Positions 33,092-43,300 of a stretch of 64,000 bases of DNA are shown here, piece after piece. The stretch's first letter is position 1. The number at the start of each line of letters is the position of its first letter. Position numbers and translations under genes: made by a program. The notes under the pieces are model-generated. The model saw only the letters and a list, made by a program, of their open reading frames with translations. It was not told the origin of the DNA and made no database searches. This DNA comes from Chrysaora quinquecirrha (taxonomy: Eukaryota; Cnidaria; Scyphozoa; Semaeostomeae; Pelagiidae): assembly GCA_014526335.1 (NCBI GenBank), contig JACTAT010000010.1:2961547-3025546 (forward strand), written 5' to 3'.

Positions 33092-33702
33092 GAGGGCGTA
33101 TTTTTTTGGTAACCTTCTGTTTTTCGCAGACTCTCCGAATTTTGAAAACGGTAGACTTAGCAGGAAAAAGTTTTGTCTTCCAAAAAAACACGGCTGCTGA
33201 AAATCGTAGGCAGATCGAACAAGGCGTCCGTTTCCCTGGTTGCCACATTTGTGAAATATGTTTGAGCATGCGCCGTTCTTAAGGGATACCGATGATTGCT
33301 AAAGGGTTGCCCACGAAATCGAAAAACATTTCAAACGTGATAGTGAGCGCTTTCTTTGTTGTGAACTGTGACACAGAGAGGAGTAGATAGACCCACTGAG
33401 TGAACATTTCGTTCTAAATCACCTTATGCAGCATTATTTTCAACTTAAACAGCTTTTTACAACAACTTACAAGATTACATGATCTCTAAAGGTTTGAAAT
33501 TAACTATGAAGTTACTATTCAACATTCAGAACGAGATTCCTTGCGATGTCTGCGAAACCTTCCAGCTTCGGGAGCAGAAGGTTTTGGAGGCCTACCAAAC
33601 CTGCCGTTTTCAGAAGATGGTACCAAAAAAATACGTCTCGACATCTACCGAAAAGAGAAGGCATCTGCTGAAATCAGAATGTGACCAAAAAAATACGCCC
33701 TT
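33092..33702. repeat. MITE with AGGGCGTATTTTTTTGGT ends, RabB copy 2
   Basis: Same element as 24521-25130, in the same intron position. Confidence 0.8.
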
Positions 33703-34105
33703 AAAGTCATAAGACGGGAATCAAACCCTACTTTTGAGGTAGAAGTTTAAGTAACCTTCCCTTCCTTCGAACAGCCCCCGCCCCCGGAAACTCTGTCGAA
33801 TAAATCAATTAATCTTTGAAATTTATGTTTGGTCTCTTTTGGACACCTAATAATTGATTCTTTTCTACTTCGCTTAAAAATTCGAAATTTCTTCGTAGAT
33901 TTTAGAAAATCAGAAATCAATATCAGAGCCTTCCAGTGGTCCCCATGTTGACAATAACGTCAGTTTATCCTCAAATGGTCTCAGGCATGGCAAGGAAGAG
34001 AAAAATGGTTGCTGCTGACCTGGTATCATTGTTCGATTTTCGACATATTTTTTTCTAATACTACTAAAATGTTTTTAATTCTTAATATTTTAATGGTCCA
34101 TCCTT

Positions 34106-34494
34106 AAGCCTGGTTCTCATATGTCGCAGACCATCGGTGACCATGGCCTTGTGATGTTTGCGATTAATGAGAACATGAGTTTTCAATGATCTGCGACGAT
34201 CCCGACCATCGCTGGTGAACCAAAAATTTCGGTTCTTAGGATCATAGGCGATAATTGCCTTCAAGAAAATCCATACGAGAATATCATCGCCGATCAGTGG
34301 CGATCATTTCTGGGTCATGTGGAAAAGAGGCTCTTTGTTTTCTGGTTCACATGTGACAGCACAGGGGATGTAGGATTTTTGATCAACGCAGATAAGCAGC
34401 ATATGTGAAGACTTCGTTGGCGATGATCGCAGACGGTCACCGACTGTCTGCGGTCAGGTTTACGACATATTAGAAGCAGTCTTTAGGGCTAGTT
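34106..34494. repeat. MITE with AAGCCTGGTTCTCATATG ends, RabB copy 2
   Basis: Same element as 25535-25915, directly after the duplicated gene. Confidence 0.7.
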
Positions 34495-34832
34495 CAGAGG
34501 TCGTGAACCAGAGTCACACCGTACCAGACATAGTTTCTGGCATGCGAGAGAAATACCTTGTTACACGAATCAAAGCGATACATTTATTAGCAAGATTTTG
34601 TCTTCATCAGCTTTTAATTCAGATCCTCCATTGTTTGTATATAAAAGGGGCACTGTTGCCGTGACGAGATGTCTATGCCACTTTTTTGCTTTTTTTTTTA
34701 GTGCTAGTCGCTAGACGAAAACCTTCTGGTAACTTTGATCTTATCGTTTCACCCCAAAAACTCTTGTAATTAATCTTTAAAATTAACAATTTTTTAACAA
34801 TGTCGTACAGATTTACGGTAGGTAATATTAAA

Positions 34833-35105
34833 TCCTGTCCAAATGATCACACATTGTTAGCCAAACATTTGTGATCTACTTTAATAGCAATTGTTGATCA
34901 CGTTTGCCCACGTCACAAAACATTTTCTGATAAGAGAATAACTTAGCAATGTTTTTGAGAAACTTCAAAAACATTTTATACTTGTCAAACGAAAAATTCT
35001 TGACGAGCAATGCTTTGTGATGTGGTCAAACGGTGAAACTCCCTGTTTGGCAAGAGAATATCAGATGTTTGATTAAAAATGTTTCATCATGTAGCCAGGG
35101 CCTAA
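34833..35105. repeat. MITE of the GATCAAACATTG family
   Basis: It starts CCTGTCCAAATGATCACACATTG and runs to AATGTTTCATCATGTAGCCAGGG. The match to RabB copy 1 ends inside this element (about 34925), so the edge of the segmental duplication lies within it. Confidence 0.6.
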
Positions 35106-35182
35106 CAAGAAAAACTTTCAAAAAATATTAGAATGACATCGTTTCATAAAATATAGGTATTGATAGTTGTAGACATTCCCAG

Positions 35183-35580
35183 GGGGTACTTCTATTGTTC
35201 AATATACTAGACGTGCCGCCAAAATGGGTAACTTTTTAGCGCCAATTTCCCTACATATGGGTTTGTTTTTTGTAAAGAATCTCTTCACATGGATAGCAAA
35301 ATATATAAAAAATTTCAGACATGCATTGCTTTGAAAAGTCTGATATAGAGTTCGTTTTATTTTTCAGCGCAAAGGCCTTTTCGCCGCATTTAGAGTTGCC
35401 TCAGGCGCTAAATTGGGTTCAAACATTTGAGATATTGGTACAAATGGGTAAAAAATTTCGTTGTTATTTCTATACATGGGTACCACAGGTGACAGAATTT
35501 ATCGGTAGACCTGGGTGGGTTTTGAAAAACTGGGCGGCACGTCTAGTCTCTTGAACAATGAAGTACCTCCCCCCCCCCCC
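35183..35580. repeat. GGGGTACTT-family MITE, ~400 bp
   Basis: GGGGTACTTCTATTGTTCAA...TAGACGTGCCGCC faces GGGCGGCACGTCTAGTCTC...TTGAACAATGAAGTACC. The C run at its right end may be of uncertain length. Confidence 0.75.
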
Positions 35581-35636
35581 GGGTAGACATTTTGGGTTGA
35601 AGAAATGTTTGCAGTTTCGAGTTGCTTATATCATAA

Positions 35637-35895
35637 TATAAAGGTGTAGCGTGTGGTACTTAAGAATGGATAAAACGGCACAATTTTTGAAAAAGATTCA
35701 GTACCATGAAGAGAGAGAAACAATTTTACGACGTTTCGGGCATTACCCTTTATCAAGTGACGGTTAAATTTAAAATAGCAAATATATGTAATTTGAAAAA
35801 ATTGAAAACGAGGCAAAATAAAGATTTACAGGAAAAACAAATAAACAAATACTATGCGTGGATCTATAAAAACGAGAACTGTTTATTAAGTCCCT
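35637..35895 (-). repeat. Penelope pseudo-LTR, 3' side, with hammerhead-like motif
   Basis: Matches 38687-38945 closely. On the - strand it carries CACTTGATAAAGGGTAATGCCCGAAACGTCGT (35731-35765 region), which resembles the small hammerhead ribozymes of Penelope-like elements, but the CTGATGA core is changed to TTGATAA, so activity is doubtful. Confidence 0.65.
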
Positions 35896-38623
35896 GAGGA
35901 TTTAGTGTGCCTAGTTTATGAATTATTTTCTTCTCTAAAGTTTTCCTTGCTCTAGAATCTGATGGTGCATGTGTAAGGGCTTGAACTTTCATGTCGTTGA
36001 TGGAGTGGTTTAGGGAGTTGAAGTGTTTGGAGATGTTGATGTCGGCGTCGTCTTGGTGATTCTGTTGGAGGTATATCTTATTTTTTACATTTCTGAGATG
36101 TTCACCAAAGCGGTTATTCAACTGACGGGATGTTTCACCAATGTAGAGGATGTTGCATTTTGAACAGCGAATACAGTAGATGAGACAGGAAGAGGAACAG
36201 ATGAAGTGTTGTCGAACAGTGAAATTAGAGGAACCAGAAGGGGACTTGATGGATGTGTTGTTGTCGATGTGGGAGCAGGTGTTACAATTGCCATGGTTAC
36301 AGGGAGAGGAGCCAGGTTGCTGGGCTGATGGAAGGTTGGATTTGACTAGGAGGTCTCGAAAATTGGTATCACGACGGTAGGCCAGAAGAGGTTTTTCTTT
36401 GAATATGTTTGAGGTTTCGGGAGATTGAGTAAGGATGTTGTAATTCTGCATGATGATGTTGCGGACTTGACGGTATAGTGGGTGGTAGGTTAAGGTAAGT
36501 GGAATACGGTTAGTGCTTTGATTGTTTCGTTGTTGGTACAGAGCGTCGTGGCGTGAAATTTCAAAAACTTTGGTGAGAGCATTCTTTATTATATTGTCAG
36601 GATAACCCGAATTAAGGAAAAAATTTTGCATTTCTTGAGCTTTGGATTTGAAATCATGATCGTCAGAGCATAAACGGCGGAGGCGAAGGAATTGGGATAG
36701 AGGTATAGAGTTCTTGCATTTGGGTGGGTGTGATGATTTATAATCGAGGTAGCGATGGGCATCGGTTTCTTTGTAATAAATGGACGTGTTGAGATGGTCA
36801 TCAGAAACGGACAGGTTGATATCGAGGAAGGACAGGCTGGATTGGGTGATGTTGACGGTAAACTGTAAGGCTGGGTGGAAGTTGGACACAAAATCAATAA
36901 ATCTTTGAAGTTGTTGAAGCGGCAGGGAAGATGCACCAACGACATCATCGATGTATCGTAGTAGCAGATCAGGAAAAGGACCGGTATACGACTGGGAGAT
37001 TAGATATTCTTGATATCCCACGAACAGGCAGGCATAGCTGGGACCGAGTTTACTACCCATAGCAACTCCTCCAACTTGAACAAAATATTGCGAGTCGAAG
37101 AGGAAGCCGTTGGTAGTAAGAACCAATTCAGCAAGGCGAAGAAGGGTAGATGTTGGGGGGTCTTGTGAAGGTCTGAGATCCAGAAAATGTTTGAGTGCGA
37201 CGAGACCATCAGTATTTGGAATAACAGTGTAGAGTGATTTGACGTCCATTGTAAAGAGGTATCTTTCGGAGCCTTGGAAATGGAAGTTGTCGAATATGCG
37301 TAGGGCGTCGGATGTGTCTTTAACATAAGTGGGTAAGGTTTTCACGATAGGAGTTAGAATGGCATCAAGGAATGTTGCAATTTGAGATGAAGGGCAGGAG
37401 ACGGCGGAGACGATGGGGCGACCAGGGATGTTGGGTTTGTGTATCTTTGGTAACATATAAAAAATAGGAGTGCGGGGGTGTGAAGAATACAGTTTCGTAG
37501 CATTGATGGGAAGATTGTTGTTGTCGATTTCGACTTGGATAGAGGTGATGATTGTTTTGTTGAATTTGTTTGTAGGGTTGCGGGCAGAGCGACGGTAGAA
37601 ATCAGTGTTGGATTCGAGTTGTGAGAGGCCTTCTTTGACATATAGATCTCTGCTCCAAACAACAACACAACCACCTTTGTCTGCAGGCTTGATAACGATG
37701 TCAGTGCGATTTTTCAGACGTTCAAGGGCTTTGAATTCATTGGATGTAAGGTTTGGGCGATTGATTGATTGATTGAAGTTGATTCTGGATATTTCGTTTC
37801 GGCATTTGTTGATATACAGGTCAAGGGAGTTGAGTGAACCAGCAGGAGGTGTCCATTTGGGCTTGTTGTTTGGGAATAGATTTTCAATTAGATCAGCTGT
37901 TGGAGAATTGGAAGGGGGTGGAGTAACGTTATTGCTGTCGCCAGAATTAGAATCGTGGAAATGGGCTTTGAGACGAAGTTTGCGAAAAAAATTTTCGGTG
38001 TCGTGCAAGGTTTGAAATTCATCGATATTTTTCTTGAGTGGAATAAACTTTAGGCCTTTATTTAAAACAGAAATCTCGTCAGCATCCAGAGGAAGATCTT
38101 CAGGAATGGTGCGAACAATATTGGTATTTTCAGCAGGTTGGGTAGGATTGGTGGTAGGTCTTGTACAGAGTTTATCAAATTTAGATTCTTTCGTTGATTT
38201 TAGAAATTGGAACAGTTTGTCATTCAATTCATGAATTTTTCGGCGAATGTTGATGAAATGATCATAATTAGAACAAAGAAATTTAAGACGTTGAATAATA
38301 GGTGGCAATTTAGATGAACAATTATTCAGGGATCGTTGAAAACAGGAAATTGACGATTGCATAAGATTACGAGAGCATTGACGTAAGTGTCTGTCTATGG
38401 CGGTAGATTTGAATTCGGAGTGAAATTTCAGTTTGAAACCAATCGGGATGACTTTATTTCGTAGACATTTACCAAGAAAATAAATATGGCTAGCAAATCG
38501 GGTTTTCGAAAATGTTGTAATACCAAGATCAAAAGCTATGTTGGATATGTCATTAGGGTACGTAGATAAAAATGAAGATAACTTACGACGAAGATCTTTA
38601 ACCAAAAATTTCAGCGAAGGCAT
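35864..38623 (-). CDS. Penelope-like retroelement polyprotein (RT plus GIY-YIG endonuclease)
   Basis: 919-aa intact frame. The reverse transcriptase covers roughly residues 300-620, with FYMLPKIHKPNIPGRPIVS (388-406), FTMDVKSLYTVIPNTDG (457-473), GVAMGSKLGPSYACLF and the catalytic RYIDDVVG (YIDD at 557-560). A Cys-rich stretch (CNHGNCNTC, 775-783) leads to a GIY-YIG endonuclease at about 814-900 (LIYCIRCSKCNILYIGETSR, then RFGEHLRN). This is the standard order in endonuclease-bearing Penelope-like elements, which use target-primed reverse transcription. It is flanked on both sides by the same ~260-bp pseudo-LTR. The intact frame suggests a young insertion. Confidence 0.95.
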   Translation of the reverse strand: MPSLKFLVKDLRRKLSSFLSTYPNDISNIAFDLGITTFSKTRFASHIYFLGKCLRNKVIPIGFKLKFHSEFKSTAIDRHLRQCSRNLMQSSISCFQRSLNNCSSKLPPIIQRLKFLCSNYDHFINIRRKIHELNDKLFQFLKSTKESKFDKLCTRPTTNPTQPAENTNIVRTIPEDLPLDADEISVLNKGLKFIPLKKNIDEFQTLHDTENFFRKLRLKAHFHDSNSGDSNNVTPPPSNSPTADLIENLFPNNKPKWTPPAGSLNSLDLYINKCRNEISRINFNQSINRPNLTSNEFKALERLKNRTDIVIKPADKGGCVVVWSRDLYVKEGLSQLESNTDFYRRSARNPTNKFNKTIITSIQVEIDNNNLPINATKLYSSHPRTPIFYMLPKIHKPNIPGRPIVSAVSCPSSQIATFLDAILTPIVKTLPTYVKDTSDALRIFDNFHFQGSERYLFTMDVKSLYTVIPNTDGLVALKHFLDLRPSQDPPTSTLLRLAELVLTTNGFLFDSQYFVQVGGVAMGSKLGPSYACLFVGYQEYLISQSYTGPFPDLLLRYIDDVVGASSLPLQQLQRFIDFVSNFHPALQFTVNITQSSLSFLDINLSVSDDHLNTSIYYKETDAHRYLDYKSSHPPKCKNSIPLSQFLRLRRLCSDDHDFKSKAQEMQNFFLNSGYPDNIIKNALTKVFEISRHDALYQQRNNQSTNRIPLTLTYHPLYRQVRNIIMQNYNILTQSPETSNIFKEKPLLAYRRDTNFRDLLVKSNLPSAQQPGSSPCNHGNCNTCSHIDNNTSIKSPSGSSNFTVRQHFICSSSCLIYCIRCSKCNILYIGETSRQLNNRFGEHLRNVKNKIYLQQNHQDDADINISKHFNSLNHSINDMKVQALTHAPSDSRARKTLEKKIIHKLGTLNPQGLNKQFSFL

Positions 38624-38686
38624 CAGACAGAATTAACAGGAACACGCAGGTACCAACCAAAATCAGTACATAGTAAATAATATAAA

Positions 38687-38945
38687 GGTGTAGCGTGTGG
38701 TACTTAAGAATGAATAGAACAGCACAATTTTTAAAAAAGATTCAGTACCATGAAGAGAGAGACAATTTTACGACGTTTCGGGCATTACCCTTTTTCAAGT
38801 GACGGTTAAATTTAAAATAGCAGATTTATGTAGTTTGAAAAAATTTGAAAACGAGGCAAAATAAAGATTTACAGGAAAAGAAATAAACAAATACTATGCG
38901 TGAATCTATAAAAACGAGAACTGTTTATTAAGTCCCTGAGGATTT
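38687..38945 (-). repeat. Penelope pseudo-LTR between tandem copies
   Basis: It starts TATAAAGGTGTAGCGTGTGG on the + strand, the same as 35640. It serves both as the 5' flank of the complete copy and the 3' end of the truncated copy. The hammerhead-like motif is at 38770-38806 with a CACTTGAAAAAGGG core. Confidence 0.7.
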
Positions 38946-39642
38946 AGTGTACCTAGTTTATGAATTATTTTCTTCTCTAAAGTTTTCCTTTCTCTAGAAT
39001 CTGATGGTGCTGTGTAAGGGCTAGAACTTTCATGTCGTTGATGGAGTGGTTTAGGGAGTTGAAGTGTTTGGAGATGTTGATGTCGGCGTCGTCTAGGTGA
39101 TTCTGTTGGAGGTATATCTTATTTTTACATTTCTGAGATGTTCACCAAAGCGGTTATTCAACTGACGGGATGTTTCACCAATGTAGAGGATGTTGCATTT
39201 TGAACAGCGAATACAATAGATAAGACAGGAAGAGGAACAGATAAAGTGTTGTCGAACAGTGAAATTAGAGGAACCAGAAGAGGACTTGATGGATTTGTTG
39301 TTGTCGATGTGGGAGCAGGTGTTACAATTGCCATGGTTACAGGGAGAGGAGCCAGGTTGCTGGGCTGATGGAAGGTTGGATTTGACTAGGAGGTCTCGAA
39401 GATTGGTGTCACGACGGTAGGCCAGAAGAGGTTTTTCTTTGAATATATTTGAGGTTTCGGGAGATTGAGTAAGGATGTTGTAATTCTGCATTATGATGTT
39501 GCGGACTTGACGGTATAGTGGGTGGTAGGTTAAGGTAAGTGGAATACGGTTAGTGCTTTGATTGTTTCGTTGTTGGTACAGAGCGTCGTGGCGTGAAATA
39601 TCAAAACTTTGGTGAGAGCATTTTTATTACATTATCAGGATA
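38946..39642 (-). pseudogene. Second Penelope-like copy, 3' part, cut by the gap
   Basis: Encodes the C-terminal third of the same protein (QNYNILTQSPETSNIFKEKP through the GIY-YIG motif LYIGETSRQLNNRFGEHLRN). It then loses frame after NVK because one A is missing from an A run near 39126. It lies in the same orientation head to tail with the complete copy, a usual arrangement for this class. The contig ends inside it, so the rest is unknown. Confidence 0.85.
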
Positions 39643-40142
39643 NNNNNNNNNNNNNNNNNNNNNNNNNNNNNNNNNNNNNNNNNNNNNNNNNNNNNNNNNN
39701 NNNNNNNNNNNNNNNNNNNNNNNNNNNNNNNNNNNNNNNNNNNNNNNNNNNNNNNNNNNNNNNNNNNNNNNNNNNNNNNNNNNNNNNNNNNNNNNNNNNN
39801 NNNNNNNNNNNNNNNNNNNNNNNNNNNNNNNNNNNNNNNNNNNNNNNNNNNNNNNNNNNNNNNNNNNNNNNNNNNNNNNNNNNNNNNNNNNNNNNNNNNN
39901 NNNNNNNNNNNNNNNNNNNNNNNNNNNNNNNNNNNNNNNNNNNNNNNNNNNNNNNNNNNNNNNNNNNNNNNNNNNNNNNNNNNNNNNNNNNNNNNNNNNN
40001 NNNNNNNNNNNNNNNNNNNNNNNNNNNNNNNNNNNNNNNNNNNNNNNNNNNNNNNNNNNNNNNNNNNNNNNNNNNNNNNNNNNNNNNNNNNNNNNNNNNN
40101 NNNNNNNNNNNNNNNNNNNNNNNNNNNNNNNNNNNNNNNNNN
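39643..40142. other. Assembly gap, exactly 500 N
   Basis: A run of 500 N, the same length as at 63120-63619, so this is a placeholder of unknown true size. The left contig ends within a repeated Penelope element; the right contig begins downstream of SMNDC1 exon 5. Confidence 0.98.
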
Positions 40143-40302
40143 CGATAACTCAGTTCCAAGAACTCGCTGGTTAGCAGACGCCAACTTCTCCTGACTGTGT
40201 GCAATGTAGACAATCCGGCTTTTGGCTTTGAAACTTCTAACATACTATTCCTATCCCAATAATAAAAGTTTTAACAAATAAACAAACTGAGAGTTTTCTT
40301 AC
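40143..40302. other. Edge of the right contig
   Basis: No confident gene. It is presumably SMNDC1 intron sequence. Confidence 0.4.
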
Positions 40303-43300
40303 AAAAGTTGGTTCCAAAGTAGATTCTTTTTGTATTGATGACCTGAGGAAGAAAAATAGAAGATCAGTATTCAAGTAGAATCAAGTTTATAAAGATCATC
40401 TCAAGCCCATTTCTACTGATGGAAACTTAAATAAAAATCTTTTAAAGAAAACAGTGAACTTTTTATTTTCAATCGATCAAATATTCTTTGTCAAACATTT
40501 GAAATTTGCTTGCCAATAAAATATTTGACAATATGTACAGTGCAAAACTTTTCTTCACTTGCATCAAGCAATCAATGTTTTTGAACTATTTCAAAATCAT
40601 AGTAATAAAATTTAGCTTAATATTTGTTTGTCAAGCAATCTTTTGTGATGTGGATAATGGCCAAATGGTCAAAAATTGCCTGTAGAGCAAACTACCAATG
40701 TTTGACCAACAGTGTTTGATTGTTTGGGCAGAGCCTTGAACTACATCATGAGGTGGAGACCAATTTAAACTAACTTGCCAACTAGTTTAACTAGTGATCT
40801 AAATGGGAAATTTTTTCAATGTTTTAAGTGGCTTTATTTCATATTTTCTCAAACTTACATGAAAATATACTATTTCTTGACTTAAGAAGCCTGTAGAGAC
40901 AAATAAAAGCTGGGTAAAATCTATATATAATATCAAAATTTTCCTCTGCTTTTCTTCAAAGAAGAAAACTTTTCCAACGTAATCTCCCAATTTAACCTTT
41001 CAGTTTCACATTTCATATCTCAATCAAACCTTTGTTCCAAGCTGTTAAAACTGCCACGATGATGTTTTCATCATTTTGCCTTTGAAGAAATAAACTAAAA
41101 ACATGATCAATCTGATACAAGCCTCTTTATTCTAATAAAGATTGAACATCTACAGGTTTCTGGTTTAGGAACAAATTGCTGAATAGAAATTTAAAAAAGG
41201 TATTGAATGCTCTCTGGACACTCTTCAGAGCAGAAAATGTCAGAAAAATAAACCCCTAGAAGTACAAAAATGGACCTAAAAGAGTGAATATTTTCCTACT
41301 TATTAAGGCTGTTTCTGATACAGTACTAGACTTGATAATCAGAAGTCCTTTAAAGATCTTTAACTTCCTTTTAAGGATTTGATTCCTGTCTATAATAGGT
41401 CCATAAACAAGTGCCGTGTACAAATTTTTAACTACATTAAAGCAGAAAAAAAGAAGTATGTATAATTTTCACTTACACTTCATTAGAACTAGAAATTGGT
41501 TTCTTTGAGCTTTCATGATCTCTTTCTGTGGTTGTTTCTGCTTTTTCTTATCTGAATTCTGCAAATACATTTATATCCATTTACAATACATGGGTAGAAA
41601 GAGACACATTTGTGTTAACAACTTGCCCAAGGTTGTTATCTCTGCAATCACAAGTGGAAAGTTTGTGGCTCAAAGCCAAAACATTTTCTTTACAAGTTCA
41701 GCACACTAGCCACTGTGTGACAGTTAGTGCAGACACTCACATTAAATGGTACATGGAAGGCAGAAGAGTTGATCAGTGATTATTGCAGACAATCACTGAT
41801 TCAATAATGCCTTATCTACAATCAGAATTTGGGACGAGGCTGCAACATTTAAAGCAAGAAACTTGAATTTCATATTTACCGGAGCATTGATAGATAGCAA
41901 ATCCAGTGTTAGCTCAATAACTTCCTGCAAATATAATAGAACATAGATCTGATTAGGAAGATTTATATTATTAAAATTCAAAGAAATCTGAATGTACCAT
42001 TGGCTAAGTTGAAATTATGAGGAGTGTGACCTTATCATCATCACAATTTGGAAAGATGGAGCAAAATATGTTGCAAATGCATTGCAACGAAATGTAGTTA
42101 TTTGGGTAAAAATGCTGTTAATTTGGTACCATAGTATATGTGATGTTTCAGTGGTAATCATTTTCCAGATATCATGTTTACTCACATGTGAGACACCCCG
42201 CAGATAAGGTGCAAACTAATTCTTTTGTTCAAAAGGAAAAAGTGATGCGGCATAGTGTCAGTTTGCAGAGCATTTGAAGTGGTGCACCAAACCCTAGATA
42301 TTTAGTTCAATGGATGGGAAGCACCATTGCACCTGACCTATAGTTACTGTGCTGAATTTCTTAAATGGCATTATTAATTTCTTTTTGCTGGTGTATCAGA
42401 ATTGTGAACACTCTGCAGATCGGGCATAATGCCATTCCCATTTCCATTCAATTTCCATTTTCAATGAGATCTTAGGTGTGCAAGAGACAGTTTCTATTGT
42501 TCTATCATATTGCTTATGTTAGCCTATTGTTCTATTGAAAACTATTGAAAACTTAGATGGGCAAATGCCATACTCTGCATGGTAACAGGCATAACTCACC
42601 CCACTTCCAACTTGCCCATCGTCAAGTCAGAACTCTTTCAAGTAATGTTGCTCCATGTGTTCCCCAAACTCGCCCCATCTGTTAAATCAACTTGCCTCAG
42701 TTTGCAAGTCAACTTTCCCCATCATGAAATTAATGATAGAAAATGATAGTTGAATCCATCAGTACGATCAAAGGGGGTTTAGTCCCCACTTAAAACTAAT
42801 ATTTTAGCAAAAAAATTGTGCAAACCTGCCTTTATTAATAGTTAAGTGGGGGTGAGTTGACTTTTGAGGTGGGGCAAGTTGACTTTAAATGCTGGGTGAG
42901 TTGACTTCAAAGATGGGGCAAGTTGACTTCGAAGGTGGGGTAACTTGACCTGAAAATGAGGAAAGTTGGAGGTGGGGCCAGTTGGAAGTGGGGCAAGTTG
43001 ACTAGAAACCCTCTACATTGTGGATGCTAGTAAACTCCCTTAGGGGCCATCGACTTTCAATTTTGGTATTTTTTAATGGCTTTTGGCTGTTATGGGGGAG
43101 GGGTTTTACCCTCGGCCGTTAAGAAAATTAAAATCAACTAACCTTATGGAAAATGTTTTGAATTCTTCGATTTTAGTGATAACTTAATGATATTGCCCTT
43201 TTTAGGCCATAAAAACACTTGGTTCTAGGCGTAACATATTTTAGGCCAGTCGGAAAATCCCGGAAAAATTTGGCAGATGGCCGTTAAGGGGGACGGGGGG

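Larger units (their letters stand above)
30487..34018 (+). pseudogene. RabB copy 2: Rab32-like GTPase with one-base frameshift in exon 5
   Basis: Exons: 30487-30603, 31391-31469, 31580-31608, 31750-31902, 32535-32701 and 33899-34018. Motifs are GDQATGKSS (P-loop), VGVDFAMKVLHWEE, WDIAGQERSRHLNR, FANKCDLLEKEGEE and a C-terminal NGCC for prenylation. Exon 5 is 167 nt, not 168: the T run after GTCGATTGG has four T where the sister copies have five, giving a stop right after DWF and losing LTSAKE. It is either a true recent mutation or a homopolymer error. If corrected, the product would be 221 aa. All splice sites are intact. Confidence 0.85.
30385..34925 (+). repeat. Segmental duplication of the RabB region
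   Basis: About 4.5 kb matching 22210-26645, from just upstream of RabB exon 1 to the MITE beyond its last exon. Upstream, the left arm still matches the right-arm SMNDC1 intron to ATCACTAGTTTAACTAGT (about 30365; right arm about 40795); after that only this arm has RabB. The segment is therefore inserted in the intron that follows SMNDC1 exon 4. Confidence 0.8.

Noticed and set aside
36589..37674. Frames of 106-119 codons on the - strand within the Penelope region
   Set aside because: Out-of-frame shadows of the intact 919-aa Penelope polyprotein.
39593..40243. Long frames across the N run
   Set aside because: They consist almost entirely of unknown residues from the assembly gap.
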